Shown: positions 19,565-27,735 of the stretch, piece after piece
Position numbering within the stretch: position 1 is the first letter of the stretch
How the letters are laid out: every line of letters begins with the position of its first letter
DNA from: Methylocystis heyeri
Lineage (GTDB): Bacteria; Pseudomonadota; Alphaproteobacteria; Rhizobiales; Beijerinckiaceae
Length of the DNA stretch: 64,000 nucleotides
NCBI RefSeq assembly: GCF_004802635.2
Contig: NZ_CP046052.1
Coordinates: 3,162,001 to 3,226,000, forward strand
Reading direction: 5' to 3'
Translations under genes and position numbers: made by a program
The notes under the pieces: model-generated
What the model was told of the DNA's origin: nothing
Seen by the model: only the letters and a program-made list of their open reading frames with translations
Databases searched by the model: none

Positions 19565-21688
19565 TCAAATTTTGGAGATGATGCGTTTGTCGCTTCGTAA
19601 GCCATAACGCGCCATCTTGTGGTAGAGCGTTGCGCGAGTGATGCCGAGCGCGCGGGCGGCTTTGGCGACGTTGCCTTCGCTCGTGGTCAAAGCCGTACGA
19701 ACGGCGCGCGCTTCCCAGTCGGCGAGACCACCCGGCTCAATGCGATGAGGATCGTCATCCGCGACCTCATGCCTCAACGCATCCTCCGTCTCGAAGCGAG
19801 ACGCGGCGAGGGGCTTTGAAACAAGGCTCATTTCTTCGAGAAAATCCCGCGGAAGGTCGGCCACCTCAATCACGTGACCCCGTGTAACGGCGATCAGCGA
19901 ACGCAGCACGTTGCGCACTTCGCGAATGTTTCCCGGCCACGGATGTTTGAAGAACAGCCGCCAGACCTCGTCGCTGGGTTTCTTTTCTGCGGTGAGGCCG
20001 AGCGACTGATGCTCCTGACGTAGCAGCTGGGCGATCAGCTGCAGCCGATCGGGCCTTTCGCGCAACGGAGGCAGCCACAACTGAACCCCGTTCAGCCGAT
20101 AGTACAAATCGCGCCGGAACGACCCCTTTTGCACCATTTGTTGCAGGCTGCAATTGGTGGCGGCGACCACTTGCACATCAACGGAAAGCGGCCTGTTCCC
20201 GCCGATCGGAACAACTTCTGAGGATTCCAGCACCCGCAAAAGCGTCGCCTGGAGATCGAGCGGCATATCGCCGATTTCATCGAGGAAGATGATGCCTTTG
20301 TCAGCGTCGACAAATTTACCGTTTCTTCCTTTCGAGCGTGCGCCAGTGAAACTGCCGCCTTCGTAGCCAAACAACTCGCTCTCGATCAGTTCGCGCGGAA
20401 TGGCCGCACAATTTATTGCAACGAGCGGTCGATCGCTCCGCGATCCGCAGGCGTGGAGACGGCGAACGAGATAATCTTTGCCAACGCCAGACTCGCCGGT
20501 AATCAGCAGAGGAATTTTTTGCACTTGGAGATTTACGGCCTTCTGTAAGGCCGTATCCAAAATCGAATCTCTCCACTCGGCAGAGCGAGGAGCCGTAGCT
20601 TTCTCATTGGTGAGAGGCCGGCTCCCCGGCTTACGGGGCGACAAATAGGACGATCGTGCGGTTTCAGGCCCAAGGCGTCGACTTTCGACGCGCAATGGTC
20701 GTCCCGTCTCGGAAAGAACGTGGACCTCTCCTTTCGACTCCGTCAGGGCCGCGATCTCGACCTGAATAAGGCTCGAAAGCGAACGGCCGAGAATCTGTTC
20801 GCGGGTTAGCCCTCCAACCAATTCGAGGGCGGATTGATTGGCCCCTTTTACAATCCCGTCTTCTGAAACTGCGATTCGCCCCTCCACCAGGCCGGCGCGG
20901 CCAGAACTATTTTCGGCGACATCGCCGTTGCGCAGACGCAACAATTGGCCGGACGAAAAAAAGTAGTCGAAGAGTTTTTCTTCGAGCAGTTGGCAGGCGA
21001 GTTTCAGGAAACCGAGGATGAGGCTCGCGGCGTCTCGACGATCGGTGACGATCCCGACGAGCGCTTTGAGGCCGCCGTCGGGGGCGAGGATCGGACAGCC
21101 GGCCGTGGCGTAAGGGTGAAATGCGCGAGCGAAATGTTCCTTGCCGTTGAACGCCGCCGGCGCTTTCAACAGGCCAGCCGTGCCGATTCCCGTATTACCG
21201 ATCTCGGCTTCGCTCCAATCGGCGCCAATCCGAACCATGCGCACGCCACCCGGCCGCACGTCCAATCCTGCGTCGAGAATATAGATTAACCGGCCGGCGG
21301 TATCCGACAGCAGCAAAGTCACGCTGCTTTCGTCGAGATAGGACCGGAAATCATAGACCATCGCCGAAAGGGTCGCGGCGAAGGCGCCGCACCAGCCACG
21401 CCTCCATAGCTCGAAGTCCTTGGGAGAGGCGGTCGCCGGATTGTTCCGCGGAGCGAGATCGAGACCTGGAGGCAAGTGATGTTCATCGATACAGCGCGCC
21501 CAGGCTTCCGCCACCCTTGGTCGAACCCAATCGGCGCCCGAGGGCGGTTGGCCGGACTGCTTCATCCAATCCCAGGCTGTGCCTGGTCGATCCAGGCCAT
21601 AAAGCCCGGCATCATCCGCCAAGTTCACGGCGGGTGTCGCCGTCGGCGCGCAGAGTGGCTCGCTCTGCCTCGTCATTGTGTTCCGCAT
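19565..21688 (-). CDS. mmoR: sigma-54-dependent activator of the sMMO operon
   Basis: 707-aa enhancer-binding protein. Order of parts: an N-terminal GAF-like sensor (about 60-260), a PAS-like linker (about 280-340), the AAA+ domain with Walker A GESGVGKD (about 396), the sigma-54 contact loop GSFTGA (about 442; GAFTGA in most relatives) and Walker B FLDEIGD (about 468), and a C-terminal Fis-type HTH AKAARALGITRATLYHKMAR. It should activate the -24/-12 promoter at 11807. The start is uncertain: ATG at 21688 or 21676 (the latter with GGAA upstream); an open frame extends further 5' but reads like non-coding sequence. Confidence 0.9.
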   Translation of the reverse strand: MRNTMTRQSEPLCAPTATPAVNLADDAGLYGLDRPGTAWDWMKQSGQPPSGADWVRPRVAEAWARCIDEHHLPPGLDLAPRNNPATASPKDFELWRRGWCGAFAATLSAMVYDFRSYLDESSVTLLLSDTAGRLIYILDAGLDVRPGGVRMVRIGADWSEAEIGNTGIGTAGLLKAPAAFNGKEHFARAFHPYATAGCPILAPDGGLKALVGIVTDRRDAASLILGFLKLACQLLEEKLFDYFFSSGQLLRLRNGDVAENSSGRAGLVEGRIAVSEDGIVKGANQSALELVGGLTREQILGRSLSSLIQVEIAALTESKGEVHVLSETGRPLRVESRRLGPETARSSYLSPRKPGSRPLTNEKATAPRSAEWRDSILDTALQKAVNLQVQKIPLLITGESGVGKDYLVRRLHACGSRSDRPLVAINCAAIPRELIESELFGYEGGSFTGARSKGRNGKFVDADKGIIFLDEIGDMPLDLQATLLRVLESSEVVPIGGNRPLSVDVQVVAATNCSLQQMVQKGSFRRDLYYRLNGVQLWLPPLRERPDRLQLIAQLLRQEHQSLGLTAEKKPSDEVWRLFFKHPWPGNIREVRNVLRSLIAVTRGHVIEVADLPRDFLEEMSLVSKPLAASRFETEDALRHEVADDDPHRIEPGGLADWEARAVRTALTTSEGNVAKAARALGITRATLYHKMARYGLRSDKRIISKI

Positions 21689-21866
21689 TGGAAAAATTCC
21701 GATGTGTCGCGCGGGCGAGCCCGGCGATGACAGAGGAGAAAGGGAGCGCCACGCGAATTTACGCAGCCTTGACGCAGAGCGCGGTCGAGCGCTCGCGTTC
21801 AAGAGGCCTGGATTAGTTCGTCGCAGCGTTCGCCAAATAATCGCGAAATTTCGAGAGCAGACAGGT

Positions 21867-22427
21867 TTAGGCGTCAGCGCCTCTGGCGCCCGCCGCTGCG
21901 CGCCGCATCGCCACCTGTTCCAACCCACCGGCGAGGTAGTCTACCCCGCACGCCAGGAGCGCACCGATCAGCAGCGACAACAGAATGCCAAGAGCCGGAT
22001 TAGCGAGCGAGGGTGTCAGGAAGGCGCCTAAAGATCCGATCCCCGCGGTCCCTGCGATCGCCGCATAGCCGATGAGGAGTGCGCCGAAGTCGCTGATCCG
22101 AGGCGATCGGCTGGCAAAGAACAATAGGGCCAAAGACAAGGCGACGGAAATCGCGGACCAGATTGCGAAATCGAAGACCCGGCCCAATGTGGCGTGTTGG
22201 ACGGCTAACGCGATCGCTGCTAACGCGAAAGCCGCGCCCACCAGATTGTGAAGAACGGATTGGCCAAACCCACTCAACTTGCCGCCAAAACGGCTGTAAC
22301 TCGCCCATCCGAGCAAAAGGGCGAGAATGCGTAGACCGTGCTCAGCGCCCGGCCCAAAGGCTATGTAGGCTGTGAGCCCACCGATCACCGCGACGGCGAC
22401 GATACGAAAGATGAGAGTGAGGTTCAT
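21867..22427 (-). CDS. DUF1097-like integral membrane protein
   Basis: 186-aa protein with about six hydrophobic segments (IFRIVAVAVIGGLTAYIAF, LRILALLLGWASYSRFGG, and later ALGILLSLLIGALLACGVDY). Topology and length resemble DUF1097/YcdZ-type inner-membrane proteins of unknown role. It is on the same strand as mmoR, ending 178 bp before it. The ATG follows GGGAGCG. Whether it belongs to the sMMO regulatory unit or just flanks it is not clear. Confidence 0.7.
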   Translation of the reverse strand: MNLTLIFRIVAVAVIGGLTAYIAFGPGAEHGLRILALLLGWASYSRFGGKLSGFGQSVLHNLVGAAFALAAIALAVQHATLGRVFDFAIWSAISVALSLALLFFASRSPRISDFGALLIGYAAIAGTAGIGSLGAFLTPSLANPALGILLSLLIGALLACGVDYLAGGLEQVAMRRAAAGARGADA

Positions 22428-22541
22428 GATACGCTCCCTGAGCGCGCCCGAATTTGTTATCGGGGCTTGTCCGAGGTGTTGATCCCGCCGTCGGCTGTTC
22501 CTGCGAACGCCGCCTTCGGCATGTTACAAATTTTGCGGGAG

Positions 22542-22943
22542 TCAGACGGAGCGCTCGGGGGGCGCGCGCGGAGAAATTGGCCGGATTTCCGGGCTGTCGT
22601 GTGAGCGGCGTTCGGCGATGAAACAAAGGGGCGCTTCCGAACGGTCTTCCGCGAGCACGAAGCTCAAAATGCGCGAAATCTCCGCCCCTGTGAAAACAGC
22701 GTTGTGAAGAACACAGCACGCGCCAGAATGATGAGTCGGCGGTGAAAGAGGTTGGGATGCATCGTTGGACGTCGCCGCGTTCGACACGCAGACAACGCTG
22801 AACATCCATCCATCATCCGCGAGGGCGCCAACCGAAAAGCTGAGAAATATCGCTTGTAGGCTAAAGAGCAGCGCCGCGGCCAACCCCAAGGTCGGCCGCC
22901 TCACACGCGATGTTCTAAGAGCCTTCGCTTTCAAGCGAGACAC
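22542..22943 (-). CDS. DUF2946-like small exported protein
   Basis: About 133 aa, GTG start at 22943 preceded by GGGGTA. An N-terminal signal-like segment (LGLAAALLFSLQAIFLSFSV) is followed by a short segment with HHSGACCVLHNAV, resembling the Cys-rich core of DUF2946 proteins, which often sit beside TonB receptors and copper genes. The last 40 residues are Arg/Pro-rich. It lies on the same strand as a SCO1 gene 377 bp upstream. The start codon choice and family call are moderate. Confidence 0.5.
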   Translation of the reverse strand: MSRLKAKALRTSRVRRPTLGLAAALLFSLQAIFLSFSVGALADDGWMFSVVCVSNAATSNDASQPLSPPTHHSGACCVLHNAVFTGAEISRILSFVLAEDRSEAPLCFIAERRSHDSPEIRPISPRAPPERSV

Positions 22944-23320
22944 CCCAAAATACCCCGTTTGAATGATAGAAGTGGCCCAGAGTGCGGTCAAGGCGTTCGG
23001 TCGATCCAGCGCGCGGCATGGTGTCGCATGATTTTTGGTTCGTCGGGAGCAAGGCGGTTCGTCGTTGCGCTGATTAAAGATGCGCGTTGAACGCACATCT
23101 CGACTCTCTCTTCCTTGAGCGGTTGCACAGCGAAACATCTGCTTCGGTACGCTTGCGACTTGCCCATCGCGGCTGGCGGCGCCGCTTCACGCAAGCATGC
23201 AGCTATCATCTCATGTGCAGGCGATGCGCGAGACGATCGTCGTCGTCCAGCCGCGTCGAGCTTCCTCGAAACTACGACCCAGGGATGCGATATCCATTGC
23301 TACTAGGCTTCATCGAAGCG
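22944..23320. other. no convincing gene
   Basis: This 377-bp stretch between the DUF2946-like gene and the SCO1 gene has only short overlapping open frames with no recognisable motif. It may hold the promoter of the DUF2946-like gene. I see no repeat or RNA gene. Confidence 0.5.
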
Positions 23321-24031
23321 TCAGTTTTCATGGGCGTCGCTATCCGGCGCTCGAGACGTCGGTGCTCGCCAGGCGTCTTGAGAGGCCCCGGCTGCCGAGG
23401 AAACATCGAGCAAGGCTTCCAACTTGGCCACGGCCGCGTCACGCTGCTCGACGAGCGACAAGAGCCCTACCGTATGCCCACGCATGTCGACGAGATAGAC
23501 CAGCGGCGAGTGATCGAATGCGTAATCTCCGTCGTCCAGTTTAATCTTGCGAAAGTAGACTTGGAACGACCTCGCCGTCGCCTCGACTTCCGCCTGCGAT
23601 CCGGTCAATCCGACGAATGCCGGTCCGAAGGGATGTAGATACTCTGACAGGATTTTCGGGTTGTCGCGTTGGGCGTCGAGCGTGACGAAGTAGACCTTCA
23701 GTCTGTCGCCTCGCGAGCCCAGCATGCGCAAGAGTTCGGACAATTCCGAGAGTGTCGTTGCGCACATGCCCGGACAGTGCGTGAAGCCGAAAAACACTGC
23801 GTAGGGCCGCCCCAGCAAGTCGCGTGTGTCTATCACTTCGCCATCATGCGAGGTTAAGCGAAAGGCGGCTTGGAAGAGTGCGCGGGGCGCAGGTTCGGTA
23901 TGGAAAGCTGTCGTACCGAGCAAGGCGACGCCAGCCGCGCAGGCGATGGCCGTCCCGCGAAACCCTGTGATTGCTGGACGGGTTTGCAGCCATTCGCTGC
24001 ATTTCGCCACGAGAGTTACTGCGCGGACCAT
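23321..24031 (-). CDS. SCO1/SenC/PrrC-type copper chaperone
   Basis: 236-aa membrane-anchored thioredoxin-fold protein. One transmembrane segment (ITGFRGTAIACAAGVALLGT) is followed by the fold with the copper-binding CPGMC motif (Cys86, Cys90, within FFGFTHCPGMCATTLSEL) and the third ligand His174 in AFDHSPLVYLVD. SCO proteins deliver copper to, or reduce cysteines of, the CuA site of cytochrome oxidase. The ATG at 24031 is preferred to a TTG at 24094; exact position could be off by a base. No cox genes are nearby, and the DUF2946-like neighbour supports a copper theme. Confidence 0.92.
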   Translation of the reverse strand: MVRAVTLVAKCSEWLQTRPAITGFRGTAIACAAGVALLGTTAFHTEPAPRALFQAAFRLTSHDGEVIDTRDLLGRPYAVFFGFTHCPGMCATTLSELSELLRMLGSRGDRLKVYFVTLDAQRDNPKILSEYLHPFGPAFVGLTGSQAEVEATARSFQVYFRKIKLDDGDYAFDHSPLVYLVDMRGHTVGLLSLVEQRDAAVAKLEALLDVSSAAGASQDAWRAPTSRAPDSDAHEN

Positions 24032-24549
24032 CGAGCTTCTCCTTATCCTTCGACGACGGGCAACGCGCGCCCCTGGTTCCCGAAGCCAGAACAATGCGCT
24101 GCATATGGGCTGGCGATCGCAATCTGTTCGCCGATCAACCTACAGCCTCGGGCGTCGTGGGCGGTTGCCCGTAGCGTCAACAGGGACAGAACGCTTGCGA
24201 GACCGCCTATCTCGACCGAATGCGCCCAACGGACGAACCGGAAGGATGCGAGAACGGCAAGACTGAGGAGTCTGCGAGGCCGACGGTAGCGACATGGAGT
24301 AGTTGGGAGGGCCATCATTGGGAATCCGAATGGTGCGCTGGGTCATCTTTAAAATAGGTCTTTCTCTGCCGGTTAAGCAAATAGTAGTAGACTATATCGC
24401 CGTGGCACGAGGTCGCGTCTTTATTATATACGTGTGTCTATTTACTGTGCGTCCCCGTTTTGCAGCGGTGTGCGGATATTATACGGCAGCGTCAAGTTTC
24501 TATACATATGCCTCGCGTGCCACTCCCTCGTCGCGGCCGCTCTCTGCAT
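24032..24549. other. no convincing gene
   Basis: About 518 bp between the SCO1 start and an ISL3 remnant. A 91-codon minus-strand frame (24043-24318) just upstream of SCO1 has a CRYRRPRRLLSLAVLASFR-like start but no motif and heavy overlap with the SCO1 5' region; I do not call it. The part near 24360-24500 is AT-rich compared with its surroundings. Confidence 0.45.
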
Positions 24550-24925
24550 GAAGCCGACACGACGATTAACGCCCACCGAGAACGCCAAGGTCATCGTTTT
24601 GAAGCGCGCCTCGCCCAGCTTCGTCATCCTGCGCAAACTCGCGATGCGCTTCCGAAGCATTCTGCGCGGTAAAAACCTGATAAGCTCAATGACTGGCTTC
24701 ATGACGCGAAGCATTCCGGGGTGCGCCTGATGCAGCAATTTGGGCGAACGTTGAGCCGAGATATAGACGCCGTCAGGAACGCCATCATAGAAACATTGGA
24801 GCAGCGGGCAGGCCGAGGGCCAAATCAATCGTCTCAAAACGTTAAAGCGGCCCATGTATGGTCGCGCAGGCATTGAGCTGCTGCGAGCTCGAATGCTTCC
24901 GCTCGAAACGCCGATCTGCACGTAA
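24550..24925 (+). pseudogene. ISL3-family transposase remnant with several frameshifts
   Basis: Three frames in succession carry the C-terminal part of an ISL3 transposase: LAMRFRSILRGKN, then KLNDWLHDAKHSGVRLMQQF and GRTLSRDIDAVRNAI, then QAEGQINRLKTLKRPMYGR with AGIELLRARMLPLETPICT and a stop at 24923-24925. At least two indels separate the frames. The N-terminal two thirds are missing. It marks an old transposition event on the right side of the sMMO block. Confidence 0.75.
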
Positions 24926-24971
24926 AGTGACGCAGACCCCGCCAATTGGCTCCCGACAGCGGCTTGATGAA

Positions 24972-26342
24972 TCAGCAAGCTCGTGGAAGCGAAACCTCAA
25001 AAGTCGCCCCGCTTCCGCACGTCTCACGGATCGATATTCGGCCGCCGTGACTTTCCACGATCTCCTTCGAAATCGCCAGGCCTAGTCCAGTTCCGGGAGC
25101 GCAATTGCTCTTCCGCCAAAACGGCTCGAAGATGCGCTCGCGATCCTCTGGAGCGATTCCAACGCCGTGGTCGACGACCTCTATCGTCGCGTCCCTAGAA
25201 ACTATCACTTGAACCGTGCCGTCCTCGGGCTCGGCTCGGCACGCGTTCTCGACGAGATTGACAATCACGCGCTCCAGCGCGTAGCGGTCGCATTTGACCA
25301 TCACCGGCTCGTCTGGACGATCAAGCTCAAGGTTGCGGCCGTTCGCTACAGCCAGCGGCATGTAGTCCAGGATCGTCGTCAAGGCGAGCTCCCTGAGATC
25401 CGCCAACTCGAAGGCTGCGGTTTTGCCTTGCGACATTTGCGCGGCGCTCAGCAGCTGCTCGACAACGGTTCGAATTCGACGAGCGTCACGCCTAAGCTCT
25501 TGAAGAAAGGTCGCCTCGTCCGGATTGTCGATACGGGAACAAAGAACGGTTATCGGGGTTCTCAACTCGTGGGCGGCATTGGCCAGAAATCTCCGCTGCG
25601 CCGCTACGCTGTGATGGACGCGAGCCAGCGCATCGTTAACTGCTGTGACGAACGGAATGACCTCTTCGGGCACATCCTCATCTGGGATAGAAGATAGCGA
25701 CTTCGCATCAATGTTTGCCGCCTTTGCCGCAGCGGCGCGCAACGGCGCGAGACCCTGGCGAACGAGAAAAAACGCTGTGAGCGCGGCGGGAAGAACGAAT
25801 GGGGAAAAGGTCGCCAGAGCGAAGGGACTGAACATCATACTCACCAAATACACGAGATCACTGAGATGGAACGTGTAGCCATAGACCACCATGACGACTT
25901 TACCGACGCGGGTTTGGACCGGTCTCAAGATGCCCACGAGATCAGGGTCGAACCTCCCCGACAAATGAAATCGTATCGCAGTTACGTCACCGTCCCACTT
26001 GGAACGAATGGCCTCCAGTAGGATTTGCGACGAGCCCTCTGCGACTTCTCCGCTCGATGCATCCCATCCGGCATAGAGGAACGAAGGGGAATCGCGAAGA
26101 TAATCGCGAAGCGTAACGCCGCGCTCGAATCGGAGCCTATTGTCGACGTCGCGCCGAAGCGCATTGACGACGATCTCCTGCGCTTGTCCTTCGCCCCATC
26201 CGTTCAGGCTCTGGTTCGTGGAAGGACTTAGGCCGGACGTCGCAGCGATAATCGTGAAGATCGGCAGCATGGCGCTGAGGACGAGCTGCACGAGGAAGAG
26301 ATAGACGAACAAACGAAAGGAAAGGGAGCGATGTCGTCTCAT
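24972..26342 (-). CDS. two-component sensor histidine kinase
   Basis: 456-aa membrane kinase. Two transmembrane segments (about residues 9-34 and 165-195) enclose a ~130-residue periplasmic sensor. A HAMP-like linker follows. The catalytic core has the H-box NAAHELRTPI (His258), N-box NLVENACRAEP, G1 DHGVGI and G2 GTGLGLAISK. Its ATG overlaps the response-regulator stop by 4 bases (ATGA), so the pair is coupled. It is divergent from the TonB receptor cluster and probably controls it. The signal is unknown; the sensor domain has no metal-binding cluster I can see. Confidence 0.93.
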   Translation of the reverse strand: MRRHRSLSFRLFVYLFLVQLVLSAMLPIFTIIAATSGLSPSTNQSLNGWGEGQAQEIVVNALRRDVDNRLRFERGVTLRDYLRDSPSFLYAGWDASSGEVAEGSSQILLEAIRSKWDGDVTAIRFHLSGRFDPDLVGILRPVQTRVGKVVMVVYGYTFHLSDLVYLVSMMFSPFALATFSPFVLPAALTAFFLVRQGLAPLRAAAAKAANIDAKSLSSIPDEDVPEEVIPFVTAVNDALARVHHSVAAQRRFLANAAHELRTPITVLCSRIDNPDEATFLQELRRDARRIRTVVEQLLSAAQMSQGKTAAFELADLRELALTTILDYMPLAVANGRNLELDRPDEPVMVKCDRYALERVIVNLVENACRAEPEDGTVQVIVSRDATIEVVDHGVGIAPEDRERIFEPFWRKSNCAPGTGLGLAISKEIVESHGGRISIRETCGSGATFEVSLPRAC

Positions 26343-27016
26343 TTGTCGGCCTTGGTGAGCATGTAACCGACGCCTCGCGCCATGTGAATTTTCACCCCTG
26401 CCTTGCGGTCGTCCAAACGCCGTCGCAACCGCATCACGAGAGAGTTCAAGGCGCTTTCTTGAACATTATCGGCAAAGCCATAAATTTCTTCCATGATCGC
26501 TTCACGCGGCGCCATGCGCCCACAATTTCGTAAAAGCACCTCGAGCAGCGTCAATTCGCGCCCGTGGATCAGGATCGACTCGCCGTTGATTACGACGTCG
26601 CGTAGATTGGGATCGTAGGAGATCTCGCCCACTTTTATAGGTGGAGCATGGCTTCCGCCGGAACGCCGAAGGCTCGCGCGAATTCTCGCCATGAGTTCAT
26701 CCGAGTCGAAGGGCTTGGTGAGATAATCGTCGGCTCCCGCGTCCAACCCTTCGACGACCGCATCCTTCGCGCCGCAAGCGGTAAGAATTACGACGCGAAC
26801 GCCGGGCTGCTCGCATCTAAGTCGCGGCAAAAGCCCCAAGCCATCGCCATCGGGCAATCTTCTATCGAGAAGGACGAGGTCATAGGTGTGGACGCGAGCT
26901 ACTGCGCATGCCTCGTCGATCGAGACCACGTGGTCGATCGCAAAGCCGGAACGGCCCAACAATCTGGATATTGCACGAGCCACGTCCACCTCGTCTTCGA
27001 CGACGAGAATTCTCAT
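26339..27016 (-). CDS. OmpR-family response regulator
   Basis: 225-aa regulator with a receiver domain (acidic pocket VVEDE, phosphorylation site Asp51 in LVLLDRRLPDGDG, Lys in DYLTKPF) and a C-terminal winged helix (LTLLEVLLRNCGRMAPREAI, LNSLVMRLRRRLDD, ARGVGYML). It is first in the pair with the kinase. The 216-bp gap to the divergent DUF2946-like/TonB receptor genes is the likely binding region. Confidence 0.95.
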   Translation of the reverse strand: MRILVVEDEVDVARAISRLLGRSGFAIDHVVSIDEACAVARVHTYDLVLLDRRLPDGDGLGLLPRLRCEQPGVRVVILTACGAKDAVVEGLDAGADDYLTKPFDSDELMARIRASLRRSGGSHAPPIKVGEISYDPNLRDVVINGESILIHGRELTLLEVLLRNCGRMAPREAIMEEIYGFADNVQESALNSLVMRLRRRLDDRKAGVKIHMARGVGYMLTKADK

Positions 27017-27232
27017 TTTGGCCTCCTCAGATTACGCGCGCTCATATTGGGTCGCGGGTTCCGCCTGACCGCGCGCCCAAGCGTCTAGATTGTGGCAAAA
27101 ATGTCACACGCGCAACAAATTCATGAACTCAGTTCGGATGGAATTTTCATGGCATTTTCGACTTCTATCAACGGGGACGCGAATGAACGAGACGGCGCGT
27201 GGCGAGCGCGGACCGCGAGCGGACAAGGCTGA

Positions 27233-27661
27233 ATGACGATCTATCGACGAGAATTGATGGACCACGCGACCCGGGCGCTCCTCGCCAGGGACGTCGCGCT
27301 GGCATTGGTTCTCGTCATCGGCTTTGTTGTCAGCGCGACGGGGGTCGACCGCCTTTCGAACCAGGTCGAGCGCGCGTCGATTTCAAGCTATGCCCAAGCG
27401 TGTCTCGGCTCGCGGGCAGACGGCGAGAACACGCCAGCGCCCTTCCGTCATGTCTGTTTGGACTGCGTCATTTGTCTCGGAAGGACGGATGACGTCGTTC
27501 CGCAGGCGACATTCCAGCTCACACGCCAAGGGCTCGTCGTTCCCCCTCCAGCGTTCGCGAAAATCGTTTACAGCTTCGCTCAGTCCACCTTGCCGCAAAG
27601 GCTCGTCGGCTGGAGCAGTTCTTGGTCCTCCCGAGGTTCTCCGTCTCGCGCCGCGACCTGA
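27233..27661 (+). CDS. DUF2946-like small protein upstream of TonB receptor
   Basis: 142 aa. One hydrophobic N-terminal segment (VALALVLVIGFVVSATGV) and a Cys-rich motif HVCLDCVICLG (residues ~69-79) in the style of DUF2946. The remainder is Arg/Ser-rich. ATG at 27233, with another at 27260. It opens the plus-strand cluster TonB receptor - PepSY - S46 peptidase, 75 bp before the receptor. DUF2946 genes are frequent companions of TonB-dependent receptors; a metal-binding or sensing role is inference. Confidence 0.6.
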   Translation: MTIYRRELMDHATRALLARDVALALVLVIGFVVSATGVDRLSNQVERASISSYAQACLGSRADGENTPAPFRHVCLDCVICLGRTDDVVPQATFQLTRQGLVVPPPAFAKIVYSFAQSTLPQRLVGWSSSWSSRGSPSRAAT

Positions 27662-27735
27662 ACGCGCCGCGATGCGGCCGCGTCTCTTTTCCCGACCCGG
27701 CAAATAGCGGCGATGCGCCGCTCTCGGAGAACACC

